64,000 bases of DNA from Cyanobium sp. AMD-g (GTDB lineage: Bacteria > Cyanobacteriota > Cyanobacteriia > PCC-6307 > Cyanobiaceae), in the NCBI RefSeq assembly GCF_024346395.1, contig NZ_JAGQCW010000002.1, positions 310,001 through 374,000 of the forward strand, in the 5' to 3' direction. Positions 29,446-38,627 of this stretch are shown one piece after another; the first letter of the stretch is position 1; each line of letters opens with the position of its first letter. The translations under genes and the position numbers were made by a program. The notes beneath the pieces are model-generated. The model made no database searches and was not told the DNA's origin. It worked only from the letters and a program-made list of their open reading frames with translations.

Positions 29446-29475
29446 GGGGCCTGAACGTCAGGCCCCTTTTCTTTT
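29446..29475 (+). terminator. Rho-independent terminator after formamidase gene
   Basis: GGGGCCTGA (29446-29454) pairs perfectly with TCAGGCCCC (29458-29466) over a 3-base loop, followed by TTTTCTTTT. It lies 17 bp after the formamidase stop and before fmdB, so fmdB needs its own promoter or read-through. Confidence 0.92.
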
Positions 29476-29515
29476 GTGCCACCGCTCCGTTTTCATTTCT
29501 CTCCCCGTTCGCTCC

Positions 29516-29788
29516 ATGCCTGTCTACGAATACAGCTGCAGCAATGGCTGCGACAACTATGAAGTCTGGCGCAGCATCGATGAGCGTCAGAAGCAAACCA
29601 ACTGTCCGACCTGCACGGCGGAAGGGGTCCGCGTGTTCACCCCTGTGATGTCGCTCAGCGGTCCGCTCAGGCTGAAGCAGGAACAATCCGGTCCGCGCCT
29701 GGTGCGCAAGGAAACCAAGGAACCGGCCGGTAAGCAGCGGCTCAAAGAGAGTGGCACCCGTCCCTGGATGCTGAATCGCGGCTGTTAG
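29516..29788 (+). CDS. fmdB: FmdB-family zinc ribbon protein
   Basis: The 90-aa protein begins MPVYEYSC and has the FmdB zinc ribbon with cysteines in SCSNGCDNYE and NCPTCT. The C-terminal half is basic and low in complexity. FmdB was named as a putative regulator of amidase genes, and its position just after formamidase fits. Direct DNA binding has not been shown for this type as far as I know. A terminator between the two genes means expression may be separate. Confidence 0.88.
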   Translation: MPVYEYSCSNGCDNYEVWRSIDERQKQTNCPTCTAEGVRVFTPVMSLSGPLRLKQEQSGPRLVRKETKEPAGKQRLKESGTRPWMLNRGC

Positions 29789-29825
29789 GGCCAGAGGGGC
29801 CGCCGCAGGTGAAGGCGGCAGATCC

Positions 29826-29869
29826 AAAAAATCCCAGTCCGCATCACCGTCGGGTGGCGCGGACTGGGA
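29826..29869 (-). terminator. Rho-independent terminator of the urt operon
   Basis: Read leftward after the urtE stop, TCCCAGTCCGC (69 to 59) pairs perfectly over 11 bp with its partner at 29832-29842. An inner CACC/GGTG stem extends it, and it is followed by six T. It ends the urtABCDE transcript; fmdB runs towards it from the other side. Confidence 0.9.
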
Positions 29870-29887
29870 GAAACGAGCGAATCAGCC

Positions 29888-30613
29888 TCAGACCGTGAGG
29901 AATTCCTTGATCACATCATCGGAAAGCTGGTCGGTCTGGCCACTGGAGACGATGCCGCCGCGCTGCATGGCGTAGTAGAAATCGGACTGGCGCACGAAGT
30001 GCAGGTGCTGCTCCACCAGCAACACGCTGATGCCTGTTTCTTTCATGATGCGCTGCACGGCGTGCTCGATGTCGAGGATGATCGAGGGCTGAATGCCTTC
30101 GGTTGGCTCATCCAGGAGCAGCAACTTGGGCTTGCCCAGCAGGGCGCGGGCAATGGCCAGCTGTTGTTGCTGACCGCCACTGAGATCGCCCCCCTTGCGC
30201 TTCAGGAACTTCTCGAGGATCGGGAACAGGTCGAAGATCAGAGGATCGATGTGGCGGTTCTTCTCCAGACCCCCGGGCAGGGCCTCCATGCCGAGCAGCA
30301 GATTTTCCTTGACCGTCACCTGGGGAATGATGTCCCGGCCCTGGGACACATAGCCGATCCCGGCACGGGCCCGCTTGTAGGGCGGCTGGGTCGTGAACTG
30401 ACCATCCTGGTAATGGATGGTCCCCGATCGCTGCTGCAGCAGCCCGATGACCGTCTTGAGGAAGGTGGTCTTGCCGACGCCATTACGGCCGATCAGGCAG
30501 ACCATCTTGCCTTCGTGGATGGTCAGGTCAACGTTGCGGAGAATGTGACTTTCTCCGTAATAGACATTCAGGTCGGAGACCTGGAGCAGGGGTTGGGCGC
30601 TGGTGGTGGACAT
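29888..30613 (-). CDS. urtE: Urea ABC transporter ATP-binding protein UrtE
   Basis: The 241-aa ABC ATPase resembles LivF: Walker A GRNGVGKTT, signature LSGGQQQQLAIARAL, Walker B LLLLDEPTEGIQPS and the H-loop VEQHLHF. GYVSQGRDIIPQVTVKENLLLG is characteristic of UrtE. It is the last gene of the urt operon and pairs with UrtD to power urea import through UrtBC. A strong terminator follows its stop. Confidence 0.96.
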   Translation of the reverse strand: MSTTSAQPLLQVSDLNVYYGESHILRNVDLTIHEGKMVCLIGRNGVGKTTFLKTVIGLLQQRSGTIHYQDGQFTTQPPYKRARAGIGYVSQGRDIIPQVTVKENLLLGMEALPGGLEKNRHIDPLIFDLFPILEKFLKRKGGDLSGGQQQQLAIARALLGKPKLLLLDEPTEGIQPSIILDIEHAVQRIMKETGISVLLVEQHLHFVRQSDFYYAMQRGGIVSSGQTDQLSDDVIKEFLTV

Positions 30614-30642
30614 GGGGTCGGTGGGTGATGGTCGGGATGCGA

Positions 30643-31389
30643 TTACTGTTCGGGCGGCCCCAGGTAGACCTCGATCACCCGCGGGTCGGACTTGACCGTC
30701 TCCAGCGGCCCCTGCGTCAGCACCTGTCCCTGGTGCAACACGGTGACGTCAAATCCCAGGTCGCGGATGAACTCCATGTCGTGCTCGATGACGACCACGG
30801 TGTGGTCGCCGGCCAGGGACTTGATCAGTTCGGCGGTGCGCAGGGTTTCCTCGTCCGTGAGACCGGCGACGGGTTCATCGAGCAGCAGCACTTCCGGGGC
30901 CTGGGCCACGAGGGAAGCGATGGCCAGCCACTGCTTCTGGCCGTGGGAGAGCGAGCCTGCCTTGACGGTGGCAAACGGCGTCAGGCCGACGTAATTCATG
31001 ATGCGGTGCACCTCATCCTTCGAGGACTGGGGCAGGCTGGAGCCCAACAGGCTGAAGGCGTTTTTTTCCGGCGAGGCGGACAGCTCCAGGTTGCGCAGCA
31101 CCGTGAGATTCTCAAACACCCGCGGGGTTTGAAACTTGCGGCCGATGCCATTGCGGGAGATTTTCTGCTCGGACACACCCAGCAGGGACTTCCCTTTGAA
31201 AGTCACTGTTCCCTTTGTGGGCCGTACCTTGCCGGTGATCACATCCAGAAAGGTGGTCTTGCCAGCACCGTTGGGGCCGATGATGGACTTCAACTCACCC
31301 TTGTAGAGCTTCAGGCTGAGGTCGGTGAGGGCGTAGAAGCCGTCGAAACTCACGCTGACGTCATTGAGCTCGAGTAGAGGTTCTGACAT
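30643..31389 (-). CDS. urtD: Urea ABC transporter ATP-binding protein UrtD
   Basis: The 248-aa LivG-like ATPase has Walker A GPNGAGKTT, the UrtD-type KISRNGIGRKFQTPRVFENL, signature LSHGQKQWLAIASLV (a degenerate LSGGQ, usual for UrtD), Walker B VLLLDEPVAGL and the H-loop IEHDMEF. Spacing to urtE is 29 bp. It provides one of the two nucleotide-binding sites of the urea importer. Confidence 0.96.
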   Translation of the reverse strand: MSEPLLELNDVSVSFDGFYALTDLSLKLYKGELKSIIGPNGAGKTTFLDVITGKVRPTKGTVTFKGKSLLGVSEQKISRNGIGRKFQTPRVFENLTVLRNLELSASPEKNAFSLLGSSLPQSSKDEVHRIMNYVGLTPFATVKAGSLSHGQKQWLAIASLVAQAPEVLLLDEPVAGLTDEETLRTAELIKSLAGDHTVVVIEHDMEFIRDLGFDVTVLHQGQVLTQGPLETVKSDPRVIEVYLGPPEQ

Positions 31390-31458
31390 GGACTTCGGAA
31401 GGGTGCGAATTCAGAAAAGCAGTCACAGCAGACAAACCAGGACGGGTCCCCTGGAGGA

Positions 31459-32565
31459 CTAATCCACCGGAATGGCCTCCTTGTCCAGCTGGGGGTAGGT
31501 CTTGGCCTTCTTGGCAATGCCGAAGGCAGCCAGAAAGGTGCGGAAGCCGCCTTTGGTGATCCACCCGTAGATGCCGTCAGGCATAAGAACCACCACGAAG
31601 ATGAACAGGGCCCCCTGCACGAACAGCCAGGCCTCCGGCAGCGCTTCGCTGACCAGGCTGCGCAGGTAGTTCACCACGGTGGCTCCGATGATCGGACCGA
31701 CCAGGGTGCCACGACCACCCACTGCCACCCAGATCACCATCTCGATCGAGAAGGAGATCGACATGTACTGGGGCGACACAATGCCGGACTGGACGGTATA
31801 GAGGGCCCCGGAGATGCCACACAGGGCCCCAGCCACCAGAAAGACGATCGTCTTGAAAGGCACGGGGTTGAAACCGGCGAAGCGCAGCCGGCTTTCGTCA
31901 TCTCGGATGGCGATCAGCGCATCTCCGAAGCGGCCGCTGGTGAAGTAGCGACAGACAAGGAAGGCCAGGGGCAGAAGCAACACCGTGAGTCGGTAGAACC
32001 AGGTCTGCATGTCCGGCGATCCCACCAGCTGGCCGAACAGCTCGCTGGTGCTGGTCTTGAGGCCGTTGGTGCCGTCGAAGAGTTTCTGCTGGCCGTTGAA
32101 GAAGTGGAAGAAGACCATCAACGCCGCCTGGGTGATGATCGAGAAGTACACCCCTTTGATCCGGTTTCTGAAGATCAGCCAACCCACCACTCCGGCCACA
32201 GCCGCAGGAATCACCCAGAGGGCGATCAGGGAGAACACCGGCGACCAGAACGGTTGCCAGAAGAAGGGAAGCTGATCAACCCCGTAATTCTCAAAGAACT
32301 TGGGAATCCCGTTGCCACCCGCCTGGCTCTTGGTGTTGAGCATCAGGTTCATGGCGACCGCGTAGCCACCCAAGGCAAAGAAGATGCCCTGCCCCAGGCT
32401 CAACAGACCGGTGTAACCCCAGATCAGGTCGATCGCCAGGGCCGTGATCGACAGCGCGAAGTAGCGGCCGAAGAGGTTGAGGCGGAAGTCGTCGAGCGCT
32501 GCCGGAAGGATGAACAGCGCAATTGCCAGGAGAATCCAGGGGACGAGTCGTTGGAAGAGTTTCAC
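31459..32565 (-). CDS. urtC: Urea ABC transporter permease UrtC
   Basis: The 368-aa LivM-like permease has about ten membrane segments: LIWGYTGLLSLGQGIFFALGG near the start, a central RDDESRLRFAGF coupling region and VAVGGRGTLVGPIIGA near the end. It forms the membrane channel with UrtB. It is located between urtB and urtD in the usual order, with a 69-bp gap to urtD that has no obvious terminator. Confidence 0.95.
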   Translation of the reverse strand: MKLFQRLVPWILLAIALFILPAALDDFRLNLFGRYFALSITALAIDLIWGYTGLLSLGQGIFFALGGYAVAMNLMLNTKSQAGGNGIPKFFENYGVDQLPFFWQPFWSPVFSLIALWVIPAAVAGVVGWLIFRNRIKGVYFSIITQAALMVFFHFFNGQQKLFDGTNGLKTSTSELFGQLVGSPDMQTWFYRLTVLLLPLAFLVCRYFTSGRFGDALIAIRDDESRLRFAGFNPVPFKTIVFLVAGALCGISGALYTVQSGIVSPQYMSISFSIEMVIWVAVGGRGTLVGPIIGATVVNYLRSLVSEALPEAWLFVQGALFIFVVVLMPDGIYGWITKGGFRTFLAAFGIAKKAKTYPQLDKEAIPVD

Positions 32566-32625
32566 AGGTAGGACCTCCTGGTGGGGAGATGGAACGGGAA
32601 TCTGCAGAGTGGGGGCGTGAAGGGG

Positions 32626-33783
32626 TCAGGCATCGACCGAGCGACCCTTCTGGGGGAACATGCCGTTGGGGCGGAACTGGAGGAAGACGATGATGAAGAT
32701 GAACACCAGCACCAGGGACATGCTGGTGGTGGCAAAGAACTCGATCACCCCTTTCGCCGCCAGGGGCATGTCCGGGAAGATCGTCAGCAAGGTGCCCGAA
32801 CCGATCACCGACTGGATGATGCCCAGCAGCAGGGAGGCCAGCACGGTACCCAGGAGATTCCCGACCCCTCCGAGGACGATCACCATGAAGCAGGACACGA
32901 TGTAGGCGGCGCCGAGATTGGGGCCCACTGAGCCCAGCAGGGTGATGGCACAGCCGGCCACGCCGGCCAGACCGGAGCCGATGCCGAAGGTGATGCTGTC
33001 GACGCGATCGGTGGGAATCCCGAGGCAGTTGCTCATCTGCCGGTTCTGGGTGACGGCCCGGATGCGCAGGCCCCAGACACTCTTGTTCAGGAACCAGTAG
33101 GTGGCCACCAGCAACAGGGCCGACAGAAGGATGATGAAGATGCGCAGACCTGGCAGCTCGATGGTGCCGATCATTCCCCAGCTTCCCTGCAGCCACTTGG
33201 GGGCTGTCACGTCAATGTTGCGAGGGCCGAACCAGGGCTTGGCGAGGGGCCGGATCTGGTCGAACAGGTTGACGGCGACCAGGCCAATGCCGATGGCGAT
33301 CGCCCATCCAAGTCCGTTGAGATAGGTGAAGAAAGGCTTCTCGGAAAACTTGGCTGCGAGTAGCTTGGAAAGAAGGAATCCAACAACCACACCCACAATG
33401 ATGCCCAGCATCATGGCGGTGGACACACTGCGGATCAGCTGGATGAGAATCAGGCTGACGCCCCATGTGGCAAGCAGGGTTTCCAGCGGGCGGCCATAGA
33501 GCTGACGAATCAATGTCCTTTCCAGCAGCACCCCGATGAGCGCCGTCACGATGAAGGCGAGTACCAAGGAGATCGGAAAGTAGAGTTCGAAGATCACACC
33601 ACCCATGGGCTTGAAGGCCGACTGCACCACGTAGGTGACATAGGCGCCCAGCATCATGAATTCGCCGTGGGCGAGATTGATGACGCCCATCAACCCGAAA
33701 ACGATCGCCAAACCCGTGGCAGCAAGCAGCAGGACTGACCCGATGCTCAGGCCATCGAGTATCTGAGAAAAGAAAAGTTCCAA
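32626..33783 (-). CDS. urtB: Urea ABC transporter permease UrtB
   Basis: The 385-aa LivH-like permease shows ILDGLSIGSVLLLAATGLAI, GVINLAHGEFMMLGAYVTYV, RAVTQNRQMSNCLGIPT (coupling helix) and VLGGVGNLLGTV. The N-terminal part carries an extra loop near residues 120-200, as seen in other cyanobacterial UrtB proteins. It is separated from urtA by 139 bp and from urtC by 60 bp. Confidence 0.95.
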   Translation of the reverse strand: MELFFSQILDGLSIGSVLLLAATGLAIVFGLMGVINLAHGEFMMLGAYVTYVVQSAFKPMGGVIFELYFPISLVLAFIVTALIGVLLERTLIRQLYGRPLETLLATWGVSLILIQLIRSVSTAMMLGIIVGVVVGFLLSKLLAAKFSEKPFFTYLNGLGWAIAIGIGLVAVNLFDQIRPLAKPWFGPRNIDVTAPKWLQGSWGMIGTIELPGLRIFIILLSALLLVATYWFLNKSVWGLRIRAVTQNRQMSNCLGIPTDRVDSITFGIGSGLAGVAGCAITLLGSVGPNLGAAYIVSCFMVIVLGGVGNLLGTVLASLLLGIIQSVIGSGTLLTIFPDMPLAAKGVIEFFATTSMSLVLVFIFIIVFLQFRPNGMFPQKGRSVDA

Positions 33784-33922
33784 CGGAATGAATGTTGAAC
33801 GTTAGATCGAACGCCGCAAACGCAGCGCTCGATCGGGTCGAACGTGGTGGTGTGCTGAGCCGGAAAGCGGTGGCCCCCGAAGGGACCACCTGTCTTTCAT
33901 GGATTCACGGACTGGGCCGTGA

Positions 33923-35218
33923 TCACATCTTGAACTTGCCGGCGTCAGGACGATCCTGGGTCCAGTCGCAGGTGAAGCCCTTGGTCTCAGGAACGAACTG
34001 GTTCCAGGGCAGCGGCGGGATGGCCTTGACGCTGTCGGACAGGATCTTGAACTGGCCGTTGGCTTCCGCCTCGCCGATGAGCACCCGCTCGGAGGTGTGG
34101 TGGTTGGGGAACATCTTGATTTCGCCCTGGGGAGCGGCGAAGGTGATCCCAATCATGTCCTTACGGACCTTATCGAGATCTTCGAAGGTTCCCGCCTTCT
34201 CGACGGCGTTCTTCCAGAGGTAGACCATGTTGTAGGCGGATTCGGCCGGGTCACCCGTGACCCGATCGGCGCCATACATGGCTTGGAAGTCGGCGGTGAA
34301 CTTCTTGGAAGCCGGGGTGTCCAGGCTCATGAAGAAGTTCCAGGCGGCGTAGGTGCCGGTGGTGTACTCAGGACCGATCTGGCGAATCTCTTCTTCCGCG
34401 ATGGAGAAGGACATGATCGGGTACTTGGCCGGGTCGATGCCCGAAGCCTTGAACTGTTTGAACAGGGCGACGTTGGAGTCACCGTTCAGGGTGTTGATGA
34501 TGATCCCGCCATCCGGGAAGGCCTTCTTGATCTTGGCGATGATCGGGGCCACCTCGGTGTTGCCGAGGGGGATGTAATCCTCGCCGACCGTCTCACCACC
34601 CAGAGCCTTCATCTGCTCTTTGATGATGGTGTTGGCCGTACGTGGGTACACGTAATCAGAGCCAACCAGGTACACCTTCTTGCCAAGTTTGCCGGAGAAC
34701 TTGTCCATCAGCCACTGAACGGCTGGTTCGGCCTGCTGGTTCGGAACGGCGCCCGTGTAGAAGATGTTCCTGGAGCACTCCTGACCCTCGTACTGGATCG
34801 GGTAGAAGAGCATGTGGTTCTTCGACTCGAAGACCGGCAGCATCGCCTTGCGGCTGGCAGAGGTCCAGCCGCCGAAGACCACGGCCACCTTGTCGGAGTC
34901 GATCAGCTTCTGGGCTTTCTCGGCGAAGGTGGGCCAGTCGGAGGCGCCATCTTCAGAGACGGCGACGATCTTGTACGACTTGTCGCCAACTTTGACGCCG
35001 CCGGCGTCATTGATTTCCTTGATGGCCATTTCCTCGACTTCTTTCAAAGTCGTTTCGGAGATGGCCATGGTGCCGCTCAGCGAATGAAGGATGCCAACCT
35101 TCACTTCGCCGTCAAAATTACCGCCTGATCCTGACTCGCCCCCACAGGAGACGAGGGTGACGCTCACAGCAGTTACGGCGAGAGCAGCTGTCAGTCGCCT
35201 TGAAAGATGCAGAGACAT
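33923..35218 (-). CDS. urtA: Urea ABC transporter substrate-binding protein UrtA
   Basis: The 431-aa protein has a lipoprotein signal (AVSVTLVSC) and a type I periplasmic-binding fold: KVGILHSLSGTMAISET, GASDWPTFAEKAQKLI, VVFGGWTSASRKAMLPVFE, FYPIQYEGQECS, which identify UrtA. I chose the ATG at 35218 over an upstream in-frame start at 35263. It captures urea outside the plasma membrane for UrtBCDE. Expression in cyanobacteria is usually under NtcA; the 213-bp upstream region has only near matches to its site. Confidence 0.96.
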   Translation of the reverse strand: MSLHLSRRLTAALAVTAVSVTLVSCGGESGSGGNFDGEVKVGILHSLSGTMAISETTLKEVEEMAIKEINDAGGVKVGDKSYKIVAVSEDGASDWPTFAEKAQKLIDSDKVAVVFGGWTSASRKAMLPVFESKNHMLFYPIQYEGQECSRNIFYTGAVPNQQAEPAVQWLMDKFSGKLGKKVYLVGSDYVYPRTANTIIKEQMKALGGETVGEDYIPLGNTEVAPIIAKIKKAFPDGGIIINTLNGDSNVALFKQFKASGIDPAKYPIMSFSIAEEEIRQIGPEYTTGTYAAWNFFMSLDTPASKKFTADFQAMYGADRVTGDPAESAYNMVYLWKNAVEKAGTFEDLDKVRKDMIGITFAAPQGEIKMFPNHHTSERVLIGEAEANGQFKILSDSVKAIPPLPWNQFVPETKGFTCDWTQDRPDAGKFKM

Positions 35219-35431
35219 TGAAGCCTGTTCAAGATGAATTGTAGTCGCCGTAACCGACGGCAAAAGGAAAGGTAAGGAAGGACGTGGTTAGTCCCGGTAT
35301 CCAATGAGACAGAACGGGACCCGGGGCTTGCTGGAGTGAGGATTTGCACGTGTCGATCCTGTCGATATGTTGCATTGCCTACGGTTTTGGTGATGAACGG
35401 GTGAAAAGCGAATACCAGGAAGCCCCAAGGC

Positions 35432-36046
35432 TCAGGCGGTGGCGGGCTCCGGCAGCTGCCGCAACAGGAAACTCTCAACCCTGTCGAGGCCTTCACCGCT
35501 GCGCAGATTCGTGAAGCACCAGGGGCGACCACCGCGCATGCGTTCGGTGTCCTCTTGCATCACCGTCAGGCTGGCCCCCACCATCGGCGCCAGGTCGATC
35601 TTGTTGATCACCAGCAGATCGGAGCGGGTGATGCCGGGCCCTCCCTTGCGGGGGATCTTGTCGCCGGCGGCCACGTCGATCACGTAGATGCAGAGATCCA
35701 CCAGTTCCGGACTGAAGCTGGCCGCCAGGTTGTCGCCGCCGCTTTCCACCAGGACCAGGTCGAGGTTCGGGAAGGCCTCCTCCAGCTCCTGCACCGCCGC
35801 CCGGTTGATCGAGCAGTCCTCACGGATGGCGGTGTGGGGACAGCCTCCGGTCTCGACTCCGCGGATGCGCTCGGGGGCCAGGGAGCCGGCTCTGGTGAGG
35901 AACTGGGCATCCTCCTGGGTGTAAATGTCGTTGGTGACGACCGCGAGCTGCAACCGTTCCCGCAGCCGGCGGCAAAGGGCATCCACCAGGGCCGTCTTCC
36001 CCGAACCCACCGGTCCCGCGACCCCGACCCGCAGTTTGCTGCCCAT
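35432..36046 (-). CDS. ureG: Urease accessory GTPase UreG
   Basis: The 204-aa SIMIBI GTPase has the P-loop GPVGSGKT, the Ni-binding CPHTA motif in [26 protein letters not shown] and the base-specific NKID. UreG with UreE, UreF and UreD inserts nickel in urease. It is not next to ureF here: three genes lie between. Its start is only 14 bp from the divergent MlaE-like gene, so its promoter must lie inside that gene. Confidence 0.97.
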   Translation of the reverse strand: MGSKLRVGVAGPVGSGKTALVDALCRRLRERLQLAVVTNDIYTQEDAQFLTRAGSLAPERIRGVETGGCPHTAIREDCSINRAAVQELEEAFPNLDLVLVESGGDNLAASFSPELVDLCIYVIDVAAGDKIPRKGGPGITRSDLLVINKIDLAPMVGASLTVMQEDTERMRGGRPWCFTNLRSGEGLDRVESFLLRQLPEPATA

Positions 36047-36060
36047 CGCCCGATTCCAGG

Positions 36061-36717
36061 ATGGGTGCCATCCTGACGCCAGCGCCGATGGCCGCGGTGA
36101 GTGATGAACCGATCCCCAGGTTGATCCGCCGCTTCGAGCGTCTGGATGGGCGACTCGTTGCGACCGTCACCGGGACGGGGGTGGTGGTCTGCCTCGGGTT
36201 CATCGAGTTGCTGCGCAGTCCCCTGCAGCAGCTCTCCAGGGTCACGGTCGAACTGCTGGCCGTGCGGGCCCTGCTGTTCCTGGGGCCGCTGCTGGTCAGC
36301 CTGCTGCTGCTGTTGCGGGATGGACCGCTGCTGCTCGGTGAACGCCGTTCCCCCGGCACCTGGGGTCCCGAGCTGCTGGCCAGCGGCCTGCTCAGCGTCG
36401 TGCTGCTGCTCTATTACATGGCGGCGGTGATCATCACCAGCAGCCTCACCCTCAACCAGGGCGATGTGGTGGCGGAGGTGGGGTTCCTGATCGGCCAGCT
36501 GGAGCCGGCCCGCTTCGCCGCCGCCCTGGCGAGGGCGGCCGTCTATGGCGCCATCACAGCGGCCATCTGTCTGCAGCAGGCCCGGCGCGGCTCCTCTGGC
36601 CCCATGGCGATGGCCTCCCGGATGTCCCGATCGTTCCTGCTGGGCCTCGGGTTGCTGGTCTGCCTCGACCTGCTCTGGACGATCACCGTTGATCCCTTGC
36701 GCATGGGGGGGGGCTGA
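36061..36717 (+). CDS. Divergent MlaE-like ABC permease
   Basis: The 218-aa protein has about five membrane segments. The C-terminal half resembles the end of MlaE/YrbE permeases, with an [20 protein letters not shown] segment, a charged loop, then a terminal helix. It is shorter and more diverged than typical MlaE, so I call it by analogy and by its neighbour: an MlaD-type MCE gene starts 2 bp after its stop. An ATM at 36088 is a possible alternative start. The pair would move lipids between membranes. No ATPase gene is nearby. Confidence 0.6.
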   Translation: MGAILTPAPMAAVSDEPIPRLIRRFERLDGRLVATVTGTGVVVCLGFIELLRSPLQQLSRVTVELLAVRALLFLGPLLVSLLLLLRDGPLLLGERRSPGTWGPELLASGLLSVVLLLYYMAAVIITSSLTLNQGDVVAEVGFLIGQLEPARFAAALARAAVYGAITAAICLQQARRGSSGPMAMASRMSRSFLLGLGLLVCLDLLWTITVDPLRMGGG

Positions 36718-36719
36718 CC

Positions 36720-37589
36720 ATGACACCCACCGCTCCCCCGCGGCGCCCCGGTCCCCAGAGCCTGGTTTTCCTGGCGGGGGCGGTGGGGCTCCTGGGGCTG
36801 TTCGTGGTGGGGATCGCCCGTGCCGGCAACTGGCTCACCCCCAGCGTGCGCCTGCAGTTCCGCACCCTCGACGCCGCTGGCCTGCAGACAGGCATGGCGG
36901 TGCGGATCTCGGGATTCGCCGTGGGCCAGGTGCGCCGGATCCTGCTCCAACCCGATGCCCAGGTGCTGGTGGAACTGGAGCTGCGGGACCCCTACCGCTC
37001 CATGGTGGGGCGCCGCAGCCGGGCGGAACTGGCCCAGGTGGGACTCCTCGGTGACAGCTACATCGCCATCACCCCCGACCCGGCGGCGGTGGGCCAGGCG
37101 CCGATCGGGGATGGCGAGACGCTTGTGTTCACCAGTCGTCCCGATCTCGATGATCTGCTCGCTGAGGTGGCCAGCAGCCGCATCCCCCTGCAGCGGGCCG
37201 TCAGCAGTGGCCTCAGCCTGGCGGAGACCCGCCTGCCCCGCAGCCTCGACCAGCTGGACCAGACCCTGGCCGCCAGCCGCCGCCTGGCGACCCGCCTGGA
37301 GTCCGACGCCCAGCGCAGCAGCGGCGAGCTGAATCGCACGCTGGGCGCCACCCGCCAACTGGCGCAGCGCCTGGAGGGACGCGCCGATGGCACGGCCGCC
37401 GACCTCTCGGCCCTGATCCGGCGCCTGGAGAGCACCGAAACCCAGACACGCCCGCTGCTGCTCCAGACCCTGCGGGAGCTGACCACCATGGCCGCCACCA
37501 CCAACCGTCTGGTCAAGACCCTCAACGAGAGCTGGCTGTTTGAGCTGATCGACCGGCCCGGGGACCATCTGAAGGACCGCAGGCCCTGA
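36720..37589 (+). CDS. MlaD/MCE-domain protein
   Basis: The 289-aa protein has one N-terminal membrane helix (about 15-34) and an MCE domain (VRLQFRTLDAAGLQTGMAVR, ISGFAVGQVRRILL, LLGDSYIAITP). A long C-terminal coiled coil follows (residues ~170-270, with repeated LxxTLxAxRxLAxRL). Such proteins form rings or tubes that carry hydrophobic substrates between membranes as part of ABC systems. It directly follows the MlaE-like gene. Confidence 0.85.
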   Translation: MTPTAPPRRPGPQSLVFLAGAVGLLGLFVVGIARAGNWLTPSVRLQFRTLDAAGLQTGMAVRISGFAVGQVRRILLQPDAQVLVELELRDPYRSMVGRRSRAELAQVGLLGDSYIAITPDPAAVGQAPIGDGETLVFTSRPDLDDLLAEVASSRIPLQRAVSSGLSLAETRLPRSLDQLDQTLAASRRLATRLESDAQRSSGELNRTLGATRQLAQRLEGRADGTAADLSALIRRLESTETQTRPLLLQTLRELTTMAATTNRLVKTLNESWLFELIDRPGDHLKDRRP

Positions 37590-37613
37590 TCGCCCTGGCG
37601 GCCGCCGGACGGC

Positions 37614-38627
37614 TCAGCCCACCAGCCGGTCGGCCTGGCGCAGCAGCTCGGGTGGGAACGTCACCCCGATCGCCCGTGCCGTGCGGCGATTCAGCAGCAG
37701 GAGCTTCTGGGTCACCGGTTCGAAGGGCAGGTCGGCGGGCGAGCGGCCCCGCAGCACCTTGACCGCCAGATCTCCGGCCAGGGCCCCATCGGCCTCCGGA
37801 TCCCAGCCCACGACGGCCAGGCAGCCCCGCGTGGTGATGTCGGAGGGATCGACGGAATAGACCGGCAGGCGATGGCGCAGACCTGCCGCCGCCAGGGCGG
37901 CGAAGCCCACGCCGGTGGCGTAGTCGCCCACCCGCACCAGGGCTCCCACCCGGTGGGCGGCCAGCGCGTTGGCGGCACGGGCCACCTCCCCCGGCCCGGA
38001 GACCGGCTCGATCACGACCGCGATGGACTGCTGAGTCGCTTCCCGGCGCAGCAACTCCGCCTCGAAGCTGGCATTGGCCTCGGAGGGGTTGAAGACGAGC
38101 CCGACGCTCGACAGGCCGGGGCTGATCCGGCGGGCCAGCTCGAGCTGTTCAGCGAGGGGGCTGGTGCTGACCGTGCCCACCACGTTGGGCCGGTGATGGG
38201 TGTAGCTGGTGCCGGCCCCGGCCCCCCAGGGGTTGGAGCAGTAGGCGAACACCACCGGCACCCGGGCGGGGGCGACGGCCAGGATCGCCGCCAGGGGCGG
38301 GGTGCCGATGGCCACCAGCATGTCGACCCCGGCCTCCAGCAGGGCGATCACCTGGGCGCGGCTGGTGGCCGTGCTGCCTTCGGCGAAGCGCTCCTGCAGG
38401 GTCAGGTTGGCTGGCGGCTGGAAGCCGCCCCTGGCCAGGGCCTGCACGAACCCGCGGCGGGCCGCATCAGGCGCGGCACCCCGCACGTACTGGAGCAGCC
38501 CGAGGCGGGGCGGGCCCGGGGGGCGGGAGCGGCGGGTGCAGCCAGCGGCCAGGAGGACCCCGGCGGCGGTGCCGCCGCCCAGCAGGTGCAGGGCCCGTCG
38601 CCGGCTGATCCTGTCCGCGATTGGCAT
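37614..38627 (-). CDS. ABC transporter substrate-binding lipoprotein (PF04392 type)
   Basis: The 337-aa protein begins with SRRRALHLLGGGTAAGVLLAAGC, which combines a Tat-like twin arginine with a lipobox. The mature part matches the ABC_sub_bind/TrpX-like family: GLLQYVRGAAPDAARRGF, VDMLVAIGTPPLAAIL, VFAYCSNPWGAGAG, VGLVFNPSEANA, and VGVTFPPELL-like end. The ligand is unknown. The start overlaps the ureF stop (TGATG), so it is translated with the urease accessory genes, although no permease or ATPase of its own family is adjacent. Confidence 0.82.
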   Translation of the reverse strand: MPIADRISRRRALHLLGGGTAAGVLLAAGCTRRSRPPGPPRLGLLQYVRGAAPDAARRGFVQALARGGFQPPANLTLQERFAEGSTATSRAQVIALLEAGVDMLVAIGTPPLAAILAVAPARVPVVFAYCSNPWGAGAGTSYTHHRPNVVGTVSTSPLAEQLELARRISPGLSSVGLVFNPSEANASFEAELLRREATQQSIAVVIEPVSGPGEVARAANALAAHRVGALVRVGDYATGVGFAALAAAGLRHRLPVYSVDPSDITTRGCLAVVGWDPEADGALAGDLAVKVLRGRSPADLPFEPVTQKLLLLNRRTARAIGVTFPPELLRQADRLVG

